A stretch of DNA of 64,000 nucleotides. Source: Eublepharis macularius (Eukaryota; Chordata; Lepidosauria; Squamata; Eublepharidae). The stretch's first letter is position 1; each line of letters opens with the position of its first letter. The stretch covers positions 32,927,001 through 32,991,000 of the forward strand of contig NC_072807.1 in the NCBI RefSeq assembly GCF_028583425.1. The letters are read 5' to 3'. The notes under the pieces were generated by a model. The model did not search any database. It had not been told where the DNA came from and worked only from the letters and a program-made list of their open reading frames with translations. Of the stretch, positions 1 to 10,264 are shown one piece after another. Made by a program: the position numbers and the translations under genes.

Positions 1-1045
1 CAATCTCTGTATTATGAACTTTTAAAGAATGTATTGTCGATGTATTGTCGAAGGCTTTCACGGCCGGAGAATGATGGTTGTTGTGGGTTTTCCGGGCTGT
101 ATTGCCGTGGTCTTGGCATTGTAGTTCCTGACGTTTCGCCAGCAGCTGTGGCTGGCATCTTCAGAGGTGTAGCACCAAAAGACAGAGATCTCTCAGTGTC
201 ACAGTGTAGAAAAGATGTTGGCAGGTCATTTGTATCTACTCAGGAGGGGTGGGGTTGAGCTGAGTCATCCTGTAAGAGTTTCCCAGGGTGTGGAATGCTA
301 ATGGCGGGAGGCTTCACTGTATCCTGAGGAGGTTCTTTTGCATATGGATTGGTACTTGATGTGCTAATCTTCTCTGCAGGGCTATTGTTGAGTATAGAGT
401 GTTTTGTTAGCCTGGTGTTTTTCAGAACTGGAAACCATGCTCTGTTCATTCTTAAGGTTTCTTCTTTCCTGTTGAAATTTTGCTTATGCTTGTGAATTTC
501 AATGGCTTCCCTGTGCAGTCTGACAAAGTAGTTGGAAGTGTTGTCCAGTATTTTGGTGTCCTGGAATAAGATACTGTGCCCTGTTTGAGTTAGGCTATGT
601 TCAGCCACTGCTGATTTTTCAGGTTGTCCAAGTCTGCAGTGTCTTTCATGTTCTTTTATTCTTTTCTGGATGCTACGCTTTGTGGTCCCGATGTAAACTT
701 GTCCACAGCTGCAGGGTATACGGTATACTCCTGCAGAGGTGAGGGGCTCTCTACTGTCTTTTGCTGATCATAGCATCTGTTGTATTTTTCGGGTGGGTCT
801 GAATACTGCTTGAAGGTTATGCTTTTTCATAAGCTTTCCCATCTGATCAGTAATTCCTTTGATATATGGCAAAAACACTTTTCCTGTAGGAGACTGTTTT
901 TCCTTGGTTGTTTGATTCATCCTGGGTTTGATTGCTCTTCGGATTTCATTTCTGGAGTAGCCATTTGCATTTAAGAATGTCAGTAAAGGAATTGGAAAAT
1001 GGGGGGGGGAGGATGAAGCCACTCTAAGGTCCATTCTCAGCATTC
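1..1045 (-). mobile_element. Penelope-like retroelement fragment with GIY-YIG endonuclease
   Basis: Read on the minus strand, the segment around 600-780 encodes a GIY-YIG endonuclease start of the Penelope type (GVYRIPCSCGQVYIG), followed by KRIKEHERHCRLGQ and SAVAEHSLTQTGHSI. Upstream on the same strand (780-880) is LPYIKGITDQMGKLMKKHN, the linker that in Penelope-like elements joins the reverse transcriptase to the endonuclease. The low-coordinate end (about 60-180) has the tail seen in lizard Penelope copies (GACGTTTCGCCAGCAGCTG). The reverse-transcriptase part is absent, so the copy is 5'-truncated near 1045, and its 3' end may continue left of the window. It is a broken fossil copy. The family assignment is from motif memory and is fairly secure. 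Confidence 0.85.
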
Positions 1046-1195
1046 CACATTAAAAAGATCCGGTGGTGGGAAAATCCTCTACCCAAGACCCCAGAGAACT
1101 GCTGCCAGCTATAGTTGACTGTGTAGACCTTGACTGACGCATGCCCTGGTTCTGTATATGGCAACTTCACAAGTTCATGCACGTGTGTTCCTTGC
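1046..1195 (+). repeat. tRNA-derived SINE, 3' body fragment
   Basis: The stretch 'ttaaaaagatccggtggtggg ... ccagagaactgctgccag ... ggcaacttcacaagttcatg' matches the body of a squamate tRNA-derived SINE. A second copy of the same family lies at 1636-1790. The tRNA head is missing here. Confidence 0.55.
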
Positions 1196-1635
1196 ATACC
1201 CCTGCCTCAGCAGCCTACGGTTCCGGAGGTGGTTTCCAGAAAATTAAAATGATCAAGAGCAATGCAGAACAAAGATAATCAGAACAATGCAATCAAAGGG
1301 TACCCCTGACCGATATAATAATGCCCAAGATCCACGCTAAAATTAATTCTAGCAGCAAATGTAGCTTGACAGCAGAAAATGCAAATAATCCAATTACTGC
1401 CTTCAGAAACCAACACATTGGATAAGGAACAGGGCAAAGGAGCTCCATGTGGACAGGCCTGGCTTTACATGAATAAGGTTGCCACAGTTTAATGAAATGA
1501 GAGCACAAGTCACTGGACATTTGGGATCACTGGACTGCTGGGTCAGGGCACCATCTATGTATCTCCTTGGCAATATGGTAAACTTTTCCTCTCCAAGACC
1601 AGGAGGTTTTAGTAGGCAAACCAGATCTCAAAGGA
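1196..1635. other. Unassigned intergenic sequence
   Basis: I see no gene, RNA or recognisable repeat here. The short open frames on the minus strand have no family signature. Confidence 0.5.
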
Positions 1636-1792
1636 GTGTGGCTCAGGGGTAAGGGGCTCGCTTTGCCAGCAAAACACTCTCCATTCAATTTCCCACTTAA
1701 AAGATTTGTGGTGTCAGGTGCTGGGAAAGCCCTCCCTCTGCTGGAGAGCCACTGGCCGTCACAAACAGACAGTGCCAAGCAAGACGGGTCAA
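1636..1792 (+). repeat. tRNA-derived SINE copy
   Basis: The head 'gtgtggctcaggggtaag' resembles a pol III A box, and 'ccattcaatttccc' sits where the B box would be. The body 'ttgtggtgtcaggtgctggg ... ctggagagccactggccgtc' parallels the fragment at 1046-1195. It is diverged. Confidence 0.55.
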
Positions 1793-3116
1793 TGGTGCAA
1801 GGATTGTGTTCTATCTCGCACAGAATTGTTACATCTGCTTTGAAAAGTAAGCTAAGCACATCCAGGGCATGGCCGTTGTGTTTCTTGGGAGCTCACAACA
1901 GAAAAATGGACATAACGGAGAGAGAAAAGATCTGCTGGGCCAGAGTCCCAAATCTGACGGTGTTGAACTTGGATGAGAAACTTAGGATGGGGTACGTGTG
2001 GTAAGTCTCACAAGAGTTTGTGGTGCACCTGGAGAGGAAAAAGAGGTTTGGTGGACCAGGAAGGGATTGCCAGTCCCCCAGTGAGGGTGGGAGATTCCCT
2101 GCCCCTGCCTCTTGTTTTCCACAACCACTTTGAGCAGCGACAGGAAAACTTTTTTCAAAAACTGGCCGTCCTGACATGGAAACTGTGAGCCCTCTTCCTA
2201 TGCGTGTACAGCATAACATGCAGCCTGTTGCATCTGACTGCATTTCAGAGGCCGCGTGACAGCACCTCCAGAGCTTCAATGAGTCAGCAGAGGAAAAAAG
2301 CGCTTTCCAGTTCAGCCAGTTTGTTCCTTTAAGGGACTCTGGAGTGCACTAGGGCAGGATGTCAAGGAGTGCTTTGTTTTGTTTTTAACACGTCCCAAGA
2401 ACCAAACAAGAAATCCACAGACGGGTCTTCCCAGCAATTTTTAAAGGTAAAACCGCAGCAGCGGCAGCAGACCCGATTTGGATAGAATTGCAGCAGGGTT
2501 GGAAAGGGGTGTTTTCAGCCTTCCCTGTGCAATTTTGGTGATCAAAAGTAGCTATTAGCCTCCTGCACATCTCTGACCAAAACTCCAGCTCTCCAGAGGC
2601 AAAATTCCCTTTCCTAGGACCCTCCTCTTTGGAACGAATTTTTCTTGCCAGTGAAATCAGGCCAACCAGCTCTCTCTTTTGTTGTTATTGTTCCTTGGGA
2701 GAGATCCACGCTCCCACCCACCCCTGTCTCTCCATAGCCTGCTTGCTCAGTGGACAACCTTCCCACCCACCCCTAGCAGTCTCCAGATCAACAGCTTGAA
2801 CTCTCTTCCCTTTGTCATATGCAGCTACATCTTGAATCTCTGCTGTTTGGACATAGGAGGAGCCGGGAAGGACGGCCCGGAAATGCTATTAGCACCCTTA
2901 AAAAAAAAAGGGATCGTTTGTCATGACCTAACTCAGCTCACATCCCAAGAGTCCTGAAGCAATGGTGAGTGTGCTGTTTACAAGCCACAAAGGTCCGGTG
3001 ATAATAATCATCAAACTCCAATTTGTTCGCCTGCTTAGGAGTGGATTCCAAGGCCTAATAAGATCAGTCTCTGAGCTCTGCTTCTCTTCCATCCAGGGAC
3101 AAGTTATCTCATGTAA
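1793..3116. other. Unassigned intergenic sequence
   Basis: No coding exon, RNA gene or clear repeat is visible. There are only short A or T runs and short open frames without recognisable motifs. Confidence 0.5.
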
Positions 3117-3122
3117 ACACAG

Positions 3123-3485
3123 AGCTAAACTACAAGAGACAAATTACACGAGGACGCTCACATGAAGGGAGTCGCAATGTTAGCTGGGAAGTCAAGATTG
3201 GAAGGCTTTGTCAATTCCCCTCTCTACAGAGCTGGCAAAGATCACTCCTCAGAGGGTTTGTTTATTTCCTCTTCGCCTCCTAGAAGGGGAGGTGAAACTG
3301 ACCGAGCTTTCCAGGAGGAAAGGAAATTAACAAACCCTCTGAGGAGCCATCTTTGCTGCTCTGTAGAGAGGGGGAATTGACAAAGCCTTCCGATCTGTCC
3401 TTTAAAACTCGGCTTCTCAGCTAACATTGCAACTCCCTTCATGTGAGCGTCCACGTGTAATTTGTCTCTTGTAGTTTAGCTCAAA
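3123..3485. mobile_element. Foldback (long inverted repeat) element, copy 1
   Basis: The two halves are near mirror images. 'gctaaactacaagagaca' and 'aattacacgaggacgctcac' at the left recur as their reverse complements at the right end (3430-3485), and 'tcaattcccctctctacagag' at about 3210 pairs with the segment near 3365. There is no coding capacity. The same element occurs at 47488-47872, and a third copy is split by the large hAT insertion (30030-30074 plus 40998-41160). Confidence 0.8.
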
Positions 3486-3705
3486 GTCTTGGAGCTGGTG
3501 GCTGGGGTAGGTTCACAACTCCAGAGAGAAACATGGGGACCAGAGAATGACCCAGGATTGTCAGTAAACTTATTACATTTTAACATCCTGAGAGAAGATT
3601 ACTTGGTTGATCCCCTGACTAAGCAGTGCAAGAAACACATTTTTGTGTGAAATACAATAAAATAATTTTTTCCCCACTCCACCGTCATTTTTCTTCTCTG
3701 CTTTG

Positions 3706-3922
3706 ACTCTGTAGCGGTTAGAGTGTCGAACTAGGACCTGGGAGACCCCAGTTTGAATCCCCACTCTGCTTGCTGGGTGCCCTTGAGCCCATCACATACA
3801 CTCAGCCGAACCTACCTCACAGGGGTGTTGTGAAGATAAAATGGTAGAGAGAACAATGTAAGCTGCTTTGGGTCTCTTGTGGGGAGAAAAGTAAGGTATA
3901 AATGAAGGAAATAAATAAAAGT
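3706..3922 (+). repeat. tRNA-derived SINE (family with AAATAAATAAA tail)
   Basis: The A-box-like 'tgtagcggttagagtg' and B-box-like 'agtttgaatcccc' form a tRNA-type pol III promoter. The body 'ctgggtgcccttgagccc ... cctacctcacaggggtgttg ... gctgctttgggtctc' ends in 'ggtataaatgaag' and an A/T-rich tail. Other copies lie near 26330, 47918(-), 51085(-), 60268 and 63470(-). Confidence 0.8.
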
Positions 3923-4170
3923 ATAACTCTGTTTAAGATGGCAGAGTAACGCCCTCATGGGCTTCTCATACAAAATTACCTCATAAAGTCAAACCACAAG
4001 CCCATCTCACTCCATATTGTCTCCTCTGACTGGAAGGAGCTGTTTGGGGTTTCAGGCAGAGAAAAGTCTTTCCCAGTACCTGCTACCTGACATCTTTTAA
4101 AACTGGGAGATGGCAAGGGCTGAACCTGAGACCCTATTCACGCTTTGTATACATTAAAAGTCCTTGCCCC
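3923..4170. other. Unassigned sequence
   Basis: Nothing recognisable. Confidence 0.4.
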
Positions 4171-4174
4171 TGCA

Positions 4175-4400
4175 GTGCTTGGTTTGCCAACCTCTAGATT
4201 AGACTACTGCAATGCGCTCTGCATGGGACTGCCACAACTGATGCAGAATGCTGCGGCCAGAATTCAGGCTGGAGTGAGCTGCAGGGACCATATTACTTCA
4301 GTCTTGTTCCCCACGGACACCAGCTCTCAGTTTGCTTCTGGGCCCAATTCAACAATGTTGGTGATTACCTTTAAAGCCCTGTACAGTCGGGGACCAGTTG
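4175..4400 (+). mobile_element. L2/CR1-type LINE reverse-transcriptase fragment
   Basis: The plus-strand translation reads SRLDYCNALCMGLP, then MQNAAARIQAG, RDHIT and ITFKALY. This is the conserved C-terminal part of the reverse transcriptase of L2-like LINEs (LDYCNALY..GLP, QNAAARL, RDHITPVL, FKALH). An internal stretch is lost and the copy is dead. A piece of the TAGGGTTGCCA element follows it. Confidence 0.75.
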
Positions 4401-4446
4401 TAATTCTAGAAGATCTCCAGACCCCACCTGGAGGTTGGCAAACTTA
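4380..4446 (+). mobile_element. TAGGGTTGCCA-type element, 3' fragment
   Basis: 'ccagttgtaattctagaag' followed by 'cacctggaggttggcaaac' matches one end of the short inverted-repeat family that is abundant in this window. Confidence 0.6.
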
Positions 4447-5160
4447 ATCCTGGGCATAAAGTCGCAAGGGGTCTGAACTGGCCCCACTCCAAAAGTCCTC
4501 TGCTTGAATATGTCTGTGGGTTGGGCAGCCCTGTAAAAGTCCTAGCAAGAGAGGTCTAAGAAAAGTCCAATCTGGCTCCACCTTGGACCTTGCAGGGAGG
4601 GGAGATGGTGAACAGAAAGGCTGGGGGGTGGATTGGGGCAGGGGGACTGACTGGAGCCTGTGAGTTTATCCAAGATTTTATTTCTGGCAAGCACTGCCTG
4701 GTTGTGACATCAGCTCTGGTATTTCCAGTCCCTGAGGGAAAGGAGGGGGGAGAGGGAGAGAGAATAAACAGGAAAATAGCACACCATGGTATAAATTTCT
4801 GCAGGGTCCTAAATGTTGAGCCGTTACACAGAAAGATTCTGTTGCCGGCTCAGCTCGGTCTAGGGTGCGGGAAAACTGGCAACCTGGCCGGGCCTGGTTT
4901 GGCCCTGGATTCTCTCCTCTTTGCTGGAGCTGGACCCATTCCCCAGCATGAGAGCCGAGTGCTGGAACGCAGCAGAGGGAAAATAAGTTAAAATGTGGTC
5001 AGAGTTGACAGAGACCAAAAAAAAAAGCCTCTTGCAACTTACTTGCTTGACGCTCTGCCAAGTAAGTGTGGGGACATTCCTATCTCTGTTGCAGAGTGGT
5101 GGATCACAAACGACAGGCTGGCTGGAGGCTTTTATGTGGCCTCTGGAATCGGGTGTCCAC
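4447..5160. other. Unassigned intergenic sequence
   Basis: No gene or confident repeat is seen. The 264-codon plus-strand frame that opens at about 4993 shows no domain signature and runs into a repeat, so it is not called. Confidence 0.45.
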
Positions 5161-5162
5161 AG

Positions 5163-5338
5163 GTTGGGTGCCAACCTCCAGGGCGAACCTGGGGATCTCC
5201 AAGAATTACAGCTGACACCCAGACTACACAGATCAGAGCTTTATGGTATCGTGTTCTTGCTGAAATGCCTCCCTTTCCCCAAACTCTGCCATCTCCGGGC
5301 ATCAGCACCAAACCTCCAGGAATTTCCCAAGCCATACT
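5163..5338. mobile_element. TAGGGTTGCCA-type element, degenerate copy
   Basis: 'ggtgccaacctccagggcg' at the left and 'ctccaggaatttcccaagcc' at the right, with the characteristic 'gatctcc..gaattacagctgac' between, mark a diverged copy. Confidence 0.6.
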
Positions 5339-5848
5339 TAAACAACCTTTTCCCTTTCTATCGCCCTCATTATGGCCACGCAGAAGGATTAGCCCTAACA
5401 GTGCCAGCGTGTCTGAAACAAACTAGAAAGTATCAAGACATCTTTTGCAGCTGCAGACTCCCACCGCCCCCAAGCCTCTGTGATACTGCAAAAGGTGACA
5501 CCCACCCACCCCATTTCCTACTAGGAGGAGTGCTAGGAAATGGCTGTGCATTTGGGACTCACTTGCGCACCTTCTGGCAGATGGCAATTCTCTTATGCTC
5601 TCTTTCCTCCAGCATCACCAGACGACTCCATTACAAAAATAGATGTCGAGGAAAGAAGAGTGCTAAGCTCCCCTTTCTCCCTATGGTGCTACTTTCCGCT
5701 GCTCAAATGCTTTTTTTGTGGAGGAGCTTTCTGCACACCTGCCCCTCCCTCAGCAGTCTGAAATGGTACAGTCTGAGTCCAACTTGACTCCCCTTCATTG
5801 AGAGATAAGCTGAAATGTTCGTGAATTACCTCCAAGTCACCAGCATTC
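5339..5848. other. Unassigned intergenic sequence
   Basis: Nothing recognisable. Confidence 0.4.
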
Positions 5849-6038
5849 TAGGGCTGCCAACTCCGAATCCGGAAATTCCTGGAGATTAGGAGGCAGAGCA
5901 TTGGGAGGGCAGAGTTTGGGGAGGGAAGGGAGCAAAGATGTGGTGCTGCCATATCTTCCAGGAGGATTGATTTCATGGTCTGGAGGTCAGACATAATTCC
6001 AGGTAAACTCCAGCCCCACCTGGAGGTCGGCATTCCTA
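5849..6038. mobile_element. TAGGGTTGCCA-type element copy
   Basis: It begins 'tagggctgccaactccg', contains 'ggaaattcctggagatt', and ends with a decayed 'cacctggaggtcggc..tccta'. This is the same family as 6329-6558. Confidence 0.7.
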
Positions 6039-6328
6039 GGATGGCAGGATTTTTCAGAGTGGGGCATTTGACAGAGAGGGGAATTCTAGCTGAAGATAAA
6101 CTAGTACAACAAAACGAGCAGTTCAGGCCTGCTGGCACACTCATCCACGAAAGGCAGAATTGGTCCCAGACAAGGGGGCCAAATTCACTGCATCTGGCAG
6201 CAAGTAGGCGTTCCTTTCTGGATAGACTAGGGGAAGTCGGTTCAAGCTGCCAACTTCCTTCATGACAGAAGCTCCTAGGACTTCATGATGGGGTCCAGGA
6301 TCCAACAGGTCCAGCCTTCCCTTGCTAT

Positions 6329-6558
6329 TAGGGTTGCCAACTTCAAGTTGGGAAATTCCTGGAGATCTGAGGGGTGAAACCTGGAGAAACCTGGAGAAAG
6401 TGGGGTTTGGGGAGGGAAAGGATCTTGGCATGGCATAATTCCATAGAATTCCACCCCCCAAAGAAGCCATTTTCTCCAGGTGAACTGATCTCTGCGGCCT
6501 GGAGACCAGTTGTAATTCCAGGAGATCTCCAGCCACTACCTGGAGGCTGGCAACCCTA
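6329..6558. mobile_element. TAGGGTTGCCA-type element copy
   Basis: It starts 'tagggttgccaacttcaag' and ends 'ggctggcaaccctac', giving terminal inverted repeats of about 11-12 bp. The flanking 8-mers CTTGCTAT and CTTGCCGC share their first five bases, as expected for a decayed 8-bp target duplication. Confidence 0.8.
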
Positions 6559-7080
6559 CTTGCCGCCCAGATACAGGACCCTGTGGATGCGATAGACTTT
6601 CCCCAGGCCATGTAGGTTATTAAAAACTTGGGTGAGTCTGTCTGCAAAGGAACGGGAAACCTCAGGGATCGGATCTGGGGCTCTACTGACAATGTCTAGG
6701 AACCTCTTGTCGGATGCAAAAACACAGAGAATTTTCCAGAAATAGCCGGTTATGTCAGTTCCTGAAATTCTCCTCAGGGTGCAGTAGCCTGCTGATGAAA
6801 GCTGAATTCATGCATGTTTTTTACCTCCCCCAACCCCCAACGACTAGTTTTCCTGCTTTCCTTGACTCCTGAGGCACAAACTCTGAATTCTCTTCAATAA
6901 ATAAACATGCAGTGCACCTGGTTGCAATATATACGGTGAATCTCAAGTGGCTTCAAAGCAGCGCAACTACCAAGCAGACTACCTTCTAAGCTGGCATGAA
7001 CCCAAGAATGCAGCCTCTCCAGCTGTGAGCACCGTAGAGACATGGCGGCCACACTGGCCTGGAGGTCTTTGCCTAGTGTT
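6559..7080. other. Unassigned intergenic sequence
   Basis: Nothing recognisable. Confidence 0.4.
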
Positions 7081-7081
7081 G

Positions 7082-7280
7082 TGATGCCAACTTCCAGGTG
7101 GGGGCTGGCGATCTCCTGAAATGACTACAGAGATCAGTTCCCCTGAAGAAAACAGCGGCTTTGAAGAGTGGACTCTATGGCATTATACCCGGCTGAGATC
7201 TGTCCCCTTTCCTAACCTTGCCCTCCCCAAGGCTCCACCCCCCTCCCCCAAAATCTCCAGGTATTTCCCAAGTCAGAGCT
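7082..7280. mobile_element. TAGGGTTGCCA-type element copy
   Basis: 'gatgccaacttccaggtggg ... gagatcagttcccctgaag ... tggactctatggcattatac ... cagagctggcaagcc' is a nearly full-length copy. Confidence 0.7.
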
Positions 7281-7574
7281 GGCAAGCCAACAGGATGTGG
7301 ACGTTTGAACCAGTTCCATTGATCTTTTCCTCTCAGCTGTGACACATGAAGCAGCCTTAAACCAACATTTGTCCCCGCGGCTTGAGATTCCTGAGGTCCC
7401 CCACCCTGCAACATATGAAACACAATCCTCACAACGACGCTTTGAGGTAGGTTAGGCCGAGAGAGAGGGAGTGAGTGGCTGGCCCAAGGTCATCCCAAGT
7501 GCTTCATGCCAGGCTTGGGATTTGAACCCTGGTCTGCCAAGTTTCTAGTCTGACACGGAAACGGTACCTCCACA

Positions 7575-8045
7575 CTAGTGTGTGGTGGTGGAGAGGGCAG
7601 TCAAGTCATAGCTGGTACATGAGAGCCAGTTTGGTGTCGTGGTTATTAGGAGCGGCAGGACTCTAATCTGGAGAGCCAGGTTTGATTCCCCACTCTTCTG
7701 CTTGAAGCCAGCTGGGTGACCTTGGGTCACTCACAGCCCTCTCAGAGCTCTCTCAGCCCCACCCATCTCACAGGGTGTTTGATGTTGTGGGGATAATAAT
7801 GACATACTTTGTAAACCGCTCTGAGTGGGTGCTAAGTCATCCTGAAGGGCGGTATATAAATTGAATGTTGTTGTTGTTCATGGTGGCCCCTGCTGGGATT
7901 TTCAAGGCAAGAGACTAACAGAGGTGGTTTGCCATTGTCTTCTTTGGAGGTCTCCCAACCAATTACTAACCAAGGCTAACCCTGCTTGGCTTCCAAGATT
8001 GGATGAGATCGGGTTTGCCTGGGCTATCCAAGTCAAGGCTCCATA
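7575..8045 (-). repeat. 5S rRNA-derived SINE, interrupted by a tRNA SINE
   Basis: The right part (about 7950-8045) read on the minus strand resembles the centre of vertebrate 5S rRNA: 'aagccaagcagggttagcc', then 'ttggttagtaattgg' and 'ttgggagacc'. The remaining end ('tggtggagagggcagtcaag') lies at 7578-7620. Between them, at 7621-7878, sits a whole tRNA-derived SINE, so the 5S SINE is the older of the two. Further copies lie at 13248, 18159 and 53915. Confidence 0.8.
7621..7878 (+). repeat. tRNA-derived SINE (GAGAGCCAGTTTGGTG family)
   Basis: The head 'gagccagtttggtgtcgtgg' and B-box-like 'aggtttgattccccac' precede 'agctgggtgaccttgggtc' and 'ctcacagggtgtt'. It ends 'gaagggcggtatataaattg' with a (GTT)n tail. 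Other copies lie at 22548(-), 23700(-), 50688(-), 56150 and 62857(-). Confidence 0.85.
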
Positions 8046-8154
8046 CTCCTACTGTCCTGATTTATATACCACTGCTACTACCTAGGAGTCCTTTCCACAT
8101 AGTGCGCATACAGCATGAACAGGGTAACACATGTGTTTTCAGATTCAGTACTCT

Positions 8155-8242
8155 CACAATGCAATCCTAAACAGGGTTACTCCAGTCTAAGCCCACTGAT
8201 TTCAATGGGCTTAGACTAGAGTAACTCTACTTAGAACTGTCA
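8155..8242. mobile_element. Small hairpin MITE
   Basis: 'actccagtctaagcccac' followed after a short loop by 'gggcttagactagagtaac' forms an almost perfect hairpin of about 80 bp. A cleaner copy is at 62610-62698, and a decayed relative lies near 44180-44265. Confidence 0.75.
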
Positions 8243-9072
8243 TAGTTGGACCCTCCAAAATCTGGGTTTCTAGTTGCATGTGCCAAAGGTGGAAAAATAT
8301 GTGCAGTGCCCGATTCGCACAAAATGGTGAATGGGTTATTGAGAGGTTCACACACACAATGCACTCTCTCGCTATATACGTGGTAGCTATATCAATCAAA
8401 GCGATTAAAACATGGGAAACCCTTACAAAGACTATCAATGTAGTTCCACTTGCTGGTAAACACAAAGGTATAACAGCTAATATAACACTGAAGTTAAAAA
8501 CATTTTTAAAATGTTTTTAGTTGTCCATGCACAGGAAGGCATTGCTCTAAAAGAATCTACTGGATCCTATTTTCCCAGCTAAAAACAACTGGGAATCTGA
8601 CAGAGTAAAACTGGATGGTTTTTAGGACCCTGAGAAGCAGGCACTCACAAACAGTCCTGAAACTTCCCAACATTTTTTAGAGCCTGTTGCTTATTCATTC
8701 AGATCAGGAGCAAAACCCCGTCCAGCCAACAGGGAAAGAGTGAGCGGGATAAACCAACATCCTTGCAGAGGCACAGCAGCAATGTGAAAAAAGACAAGGG
8801 AAAAAACTTTTCAGACCCTTTTGAGATCTCAAAAACCTCTTTCCTTGCCGTCTCTCCTCCTTCACAAGCTCATCATGAAGCTTGTGGGACACCTCTGCAG
8901 CTTAAAACAAGCCAGGAATGGACAGAGTTGAGATTTATTCACTGAAAAAAGAAGGGGACGCTCTGGAGAGAAAGGACGCAAGAACGACTGCTACTGAGCA
9001 TCCAGGCGACTGGGCTGCACTTTCTTCCCCCAAATCCATCCACCAGGTTCAGCTGCTTTGATCTTGGCCACA
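8243..9072 (+). promoter_or_regulatory. LOXL1: LOXL1 upstream region and probable 5' UTR
   Basis: This is the sequence immediately 5' of the LOXL1 start codon. I see no convincing TATA box or CpG island. The transcription start cannot be placed from sequence alone; the 5' UTR probably covers part of 8940-9072. The bases before the start codon (gccacaATGa) give a good Kozak context with A at -3. Confidence 0.4.
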
Positions 9073-10264
9073 ATGACATCTCCTGGCTTTTGGGACCTGT
9101 GGGCTTTGGCTGGCTGTGGACTTTTCCTGCTTGTCCACGGGCAACATTCCCAGGGAGACAACGGACACTGGAGGCAAATGATTCAGTGGGAAAACAACGG
9201 CAGAGTATACAGCCTCCTGAACACAGGCTCAGAGTACGTGCCTGCAAGTCATGTGCGAGCAGATAGCAGCGCAAGAGTCTTGCTGGCAGACACCGCCGCA
9301 AGCCAAGGGAGAAGGCCACAAGGGAACACCAGGCGACAGGCGCCCAGTTTGCCTGTCAGGTCAAGTTCCGACACCATCCGGGGACACACACGACATCCGT
9401 TTGGCTTTGGACAAGTCCCGGACAACTGGAGGGACGGGCCCACCGGGGATAGCAGTGCCAATTCCCAACGACCCCGCTCACCCACCACTCGACAGCGACA
9501 GGTTGGGGCCGCTTCTTCCTCTTCTGCCTCTTTCTCCTCTTTTGGACAGCTCTACCCCCAGGCCTCCTACCCTCAGCCACCATTTGTCAATCAGTACGAG
9601 ACATACGACCCCCAGGTGCCCCGTACATATGACGAGAGCTACACCTACTATCAGAGCACAGGAGCGGGAGGGGGTGCCGTGGCCGCAGCCGCAGCCAGTG
9701 CAGGAGTTGTATACCCTTTCCAGCCCAGGGTGAGGTATGAGGATTATACAGAGGACCAGAATCCTTATCGGGCCCAAGGGTACTACCCCACCCAGGAGAG
9801 ATCCTACGTGCAGGTACCGCAGCAGCTTCAGCCCTCTGATGGCCTAGACAGAAGGTTCTCCCACAGCCTCTATCACAACACTGGAACTAGCTATGACCAA
9901 AGCGTCCAACAGGACCCTTATTCCTCCACCCAGAACCAACAGGCGGCGGGACAAGGGGTCCCCGTGGCAGATAACTTGCATATCAACTCTGGATCTCCTG
10001 TGAGTACCGGCACTAGATACGGGAATGAGCCGTGGCCAGGGCAATATCCTCCTTTTGGAGAAACGCAAGCGGAGTCCTACATTCCTCCTCGCGTGGAATC
10101 ACAGCCACCTTTCCGGTCCTTAGACTCCAATGGGGTCCCTAGGCCTGAACCCTACCTTCCTATCAGGAATGCTGAACCTCCCCAGCTGATTCCAGACAAC
10201 CAAGGTGTTAACCAAGCACGGGTCAGCGTGGGCAGCATCTACAGACCCAATCAGAATGGACGGG
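9073..10264 (+). CDS. LOXL1: LOXL1 coding exon 1: signal peptide and propeptide
   Basis: It encodes residues 1-397 plus one base. The first ATG in frame is at 9073; the open frame extends upstream only through non-ATG codons. Residues 1-23 ([15 protein letters not shown] core) form a typical signal peptide. The rest is the low-complexity propeptide, rich in Tyr, Gln, Pro and Ser, with a Gly/Ala run ([13 protein letters not shown]) and Tyr-rich patches such as YDESYTYYQ and [17 protein letters not shown]. In this family such regions bind elastin and fibulins and are removed by BMP1-type proteases. It ends CGG G|GTGAGT, a strong donor in phase 1. A near-identical fragment of about 9715-9795 recurs in intron 1 at 11386. 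Confidence 0.97.

Noticed and set aside
4993-5787. 264-codon plus-strand open frame
   Set aside because: No domain, no splice-supported neighbours, and it runs through a TAGGGTTGCCA element.
7950-8045. A functional 5S rRNA gene
   Set aside because: Only the middle portion resembles 5S rRNA, it is diverged, and it is part of a dispersed SINE.
9058-9072. LOXL1 start upstream of 9073
   Set aside because: The open frame extends left, but the first ATG is at 9073 with a good Kozak context, followed by a typical signal peptide.
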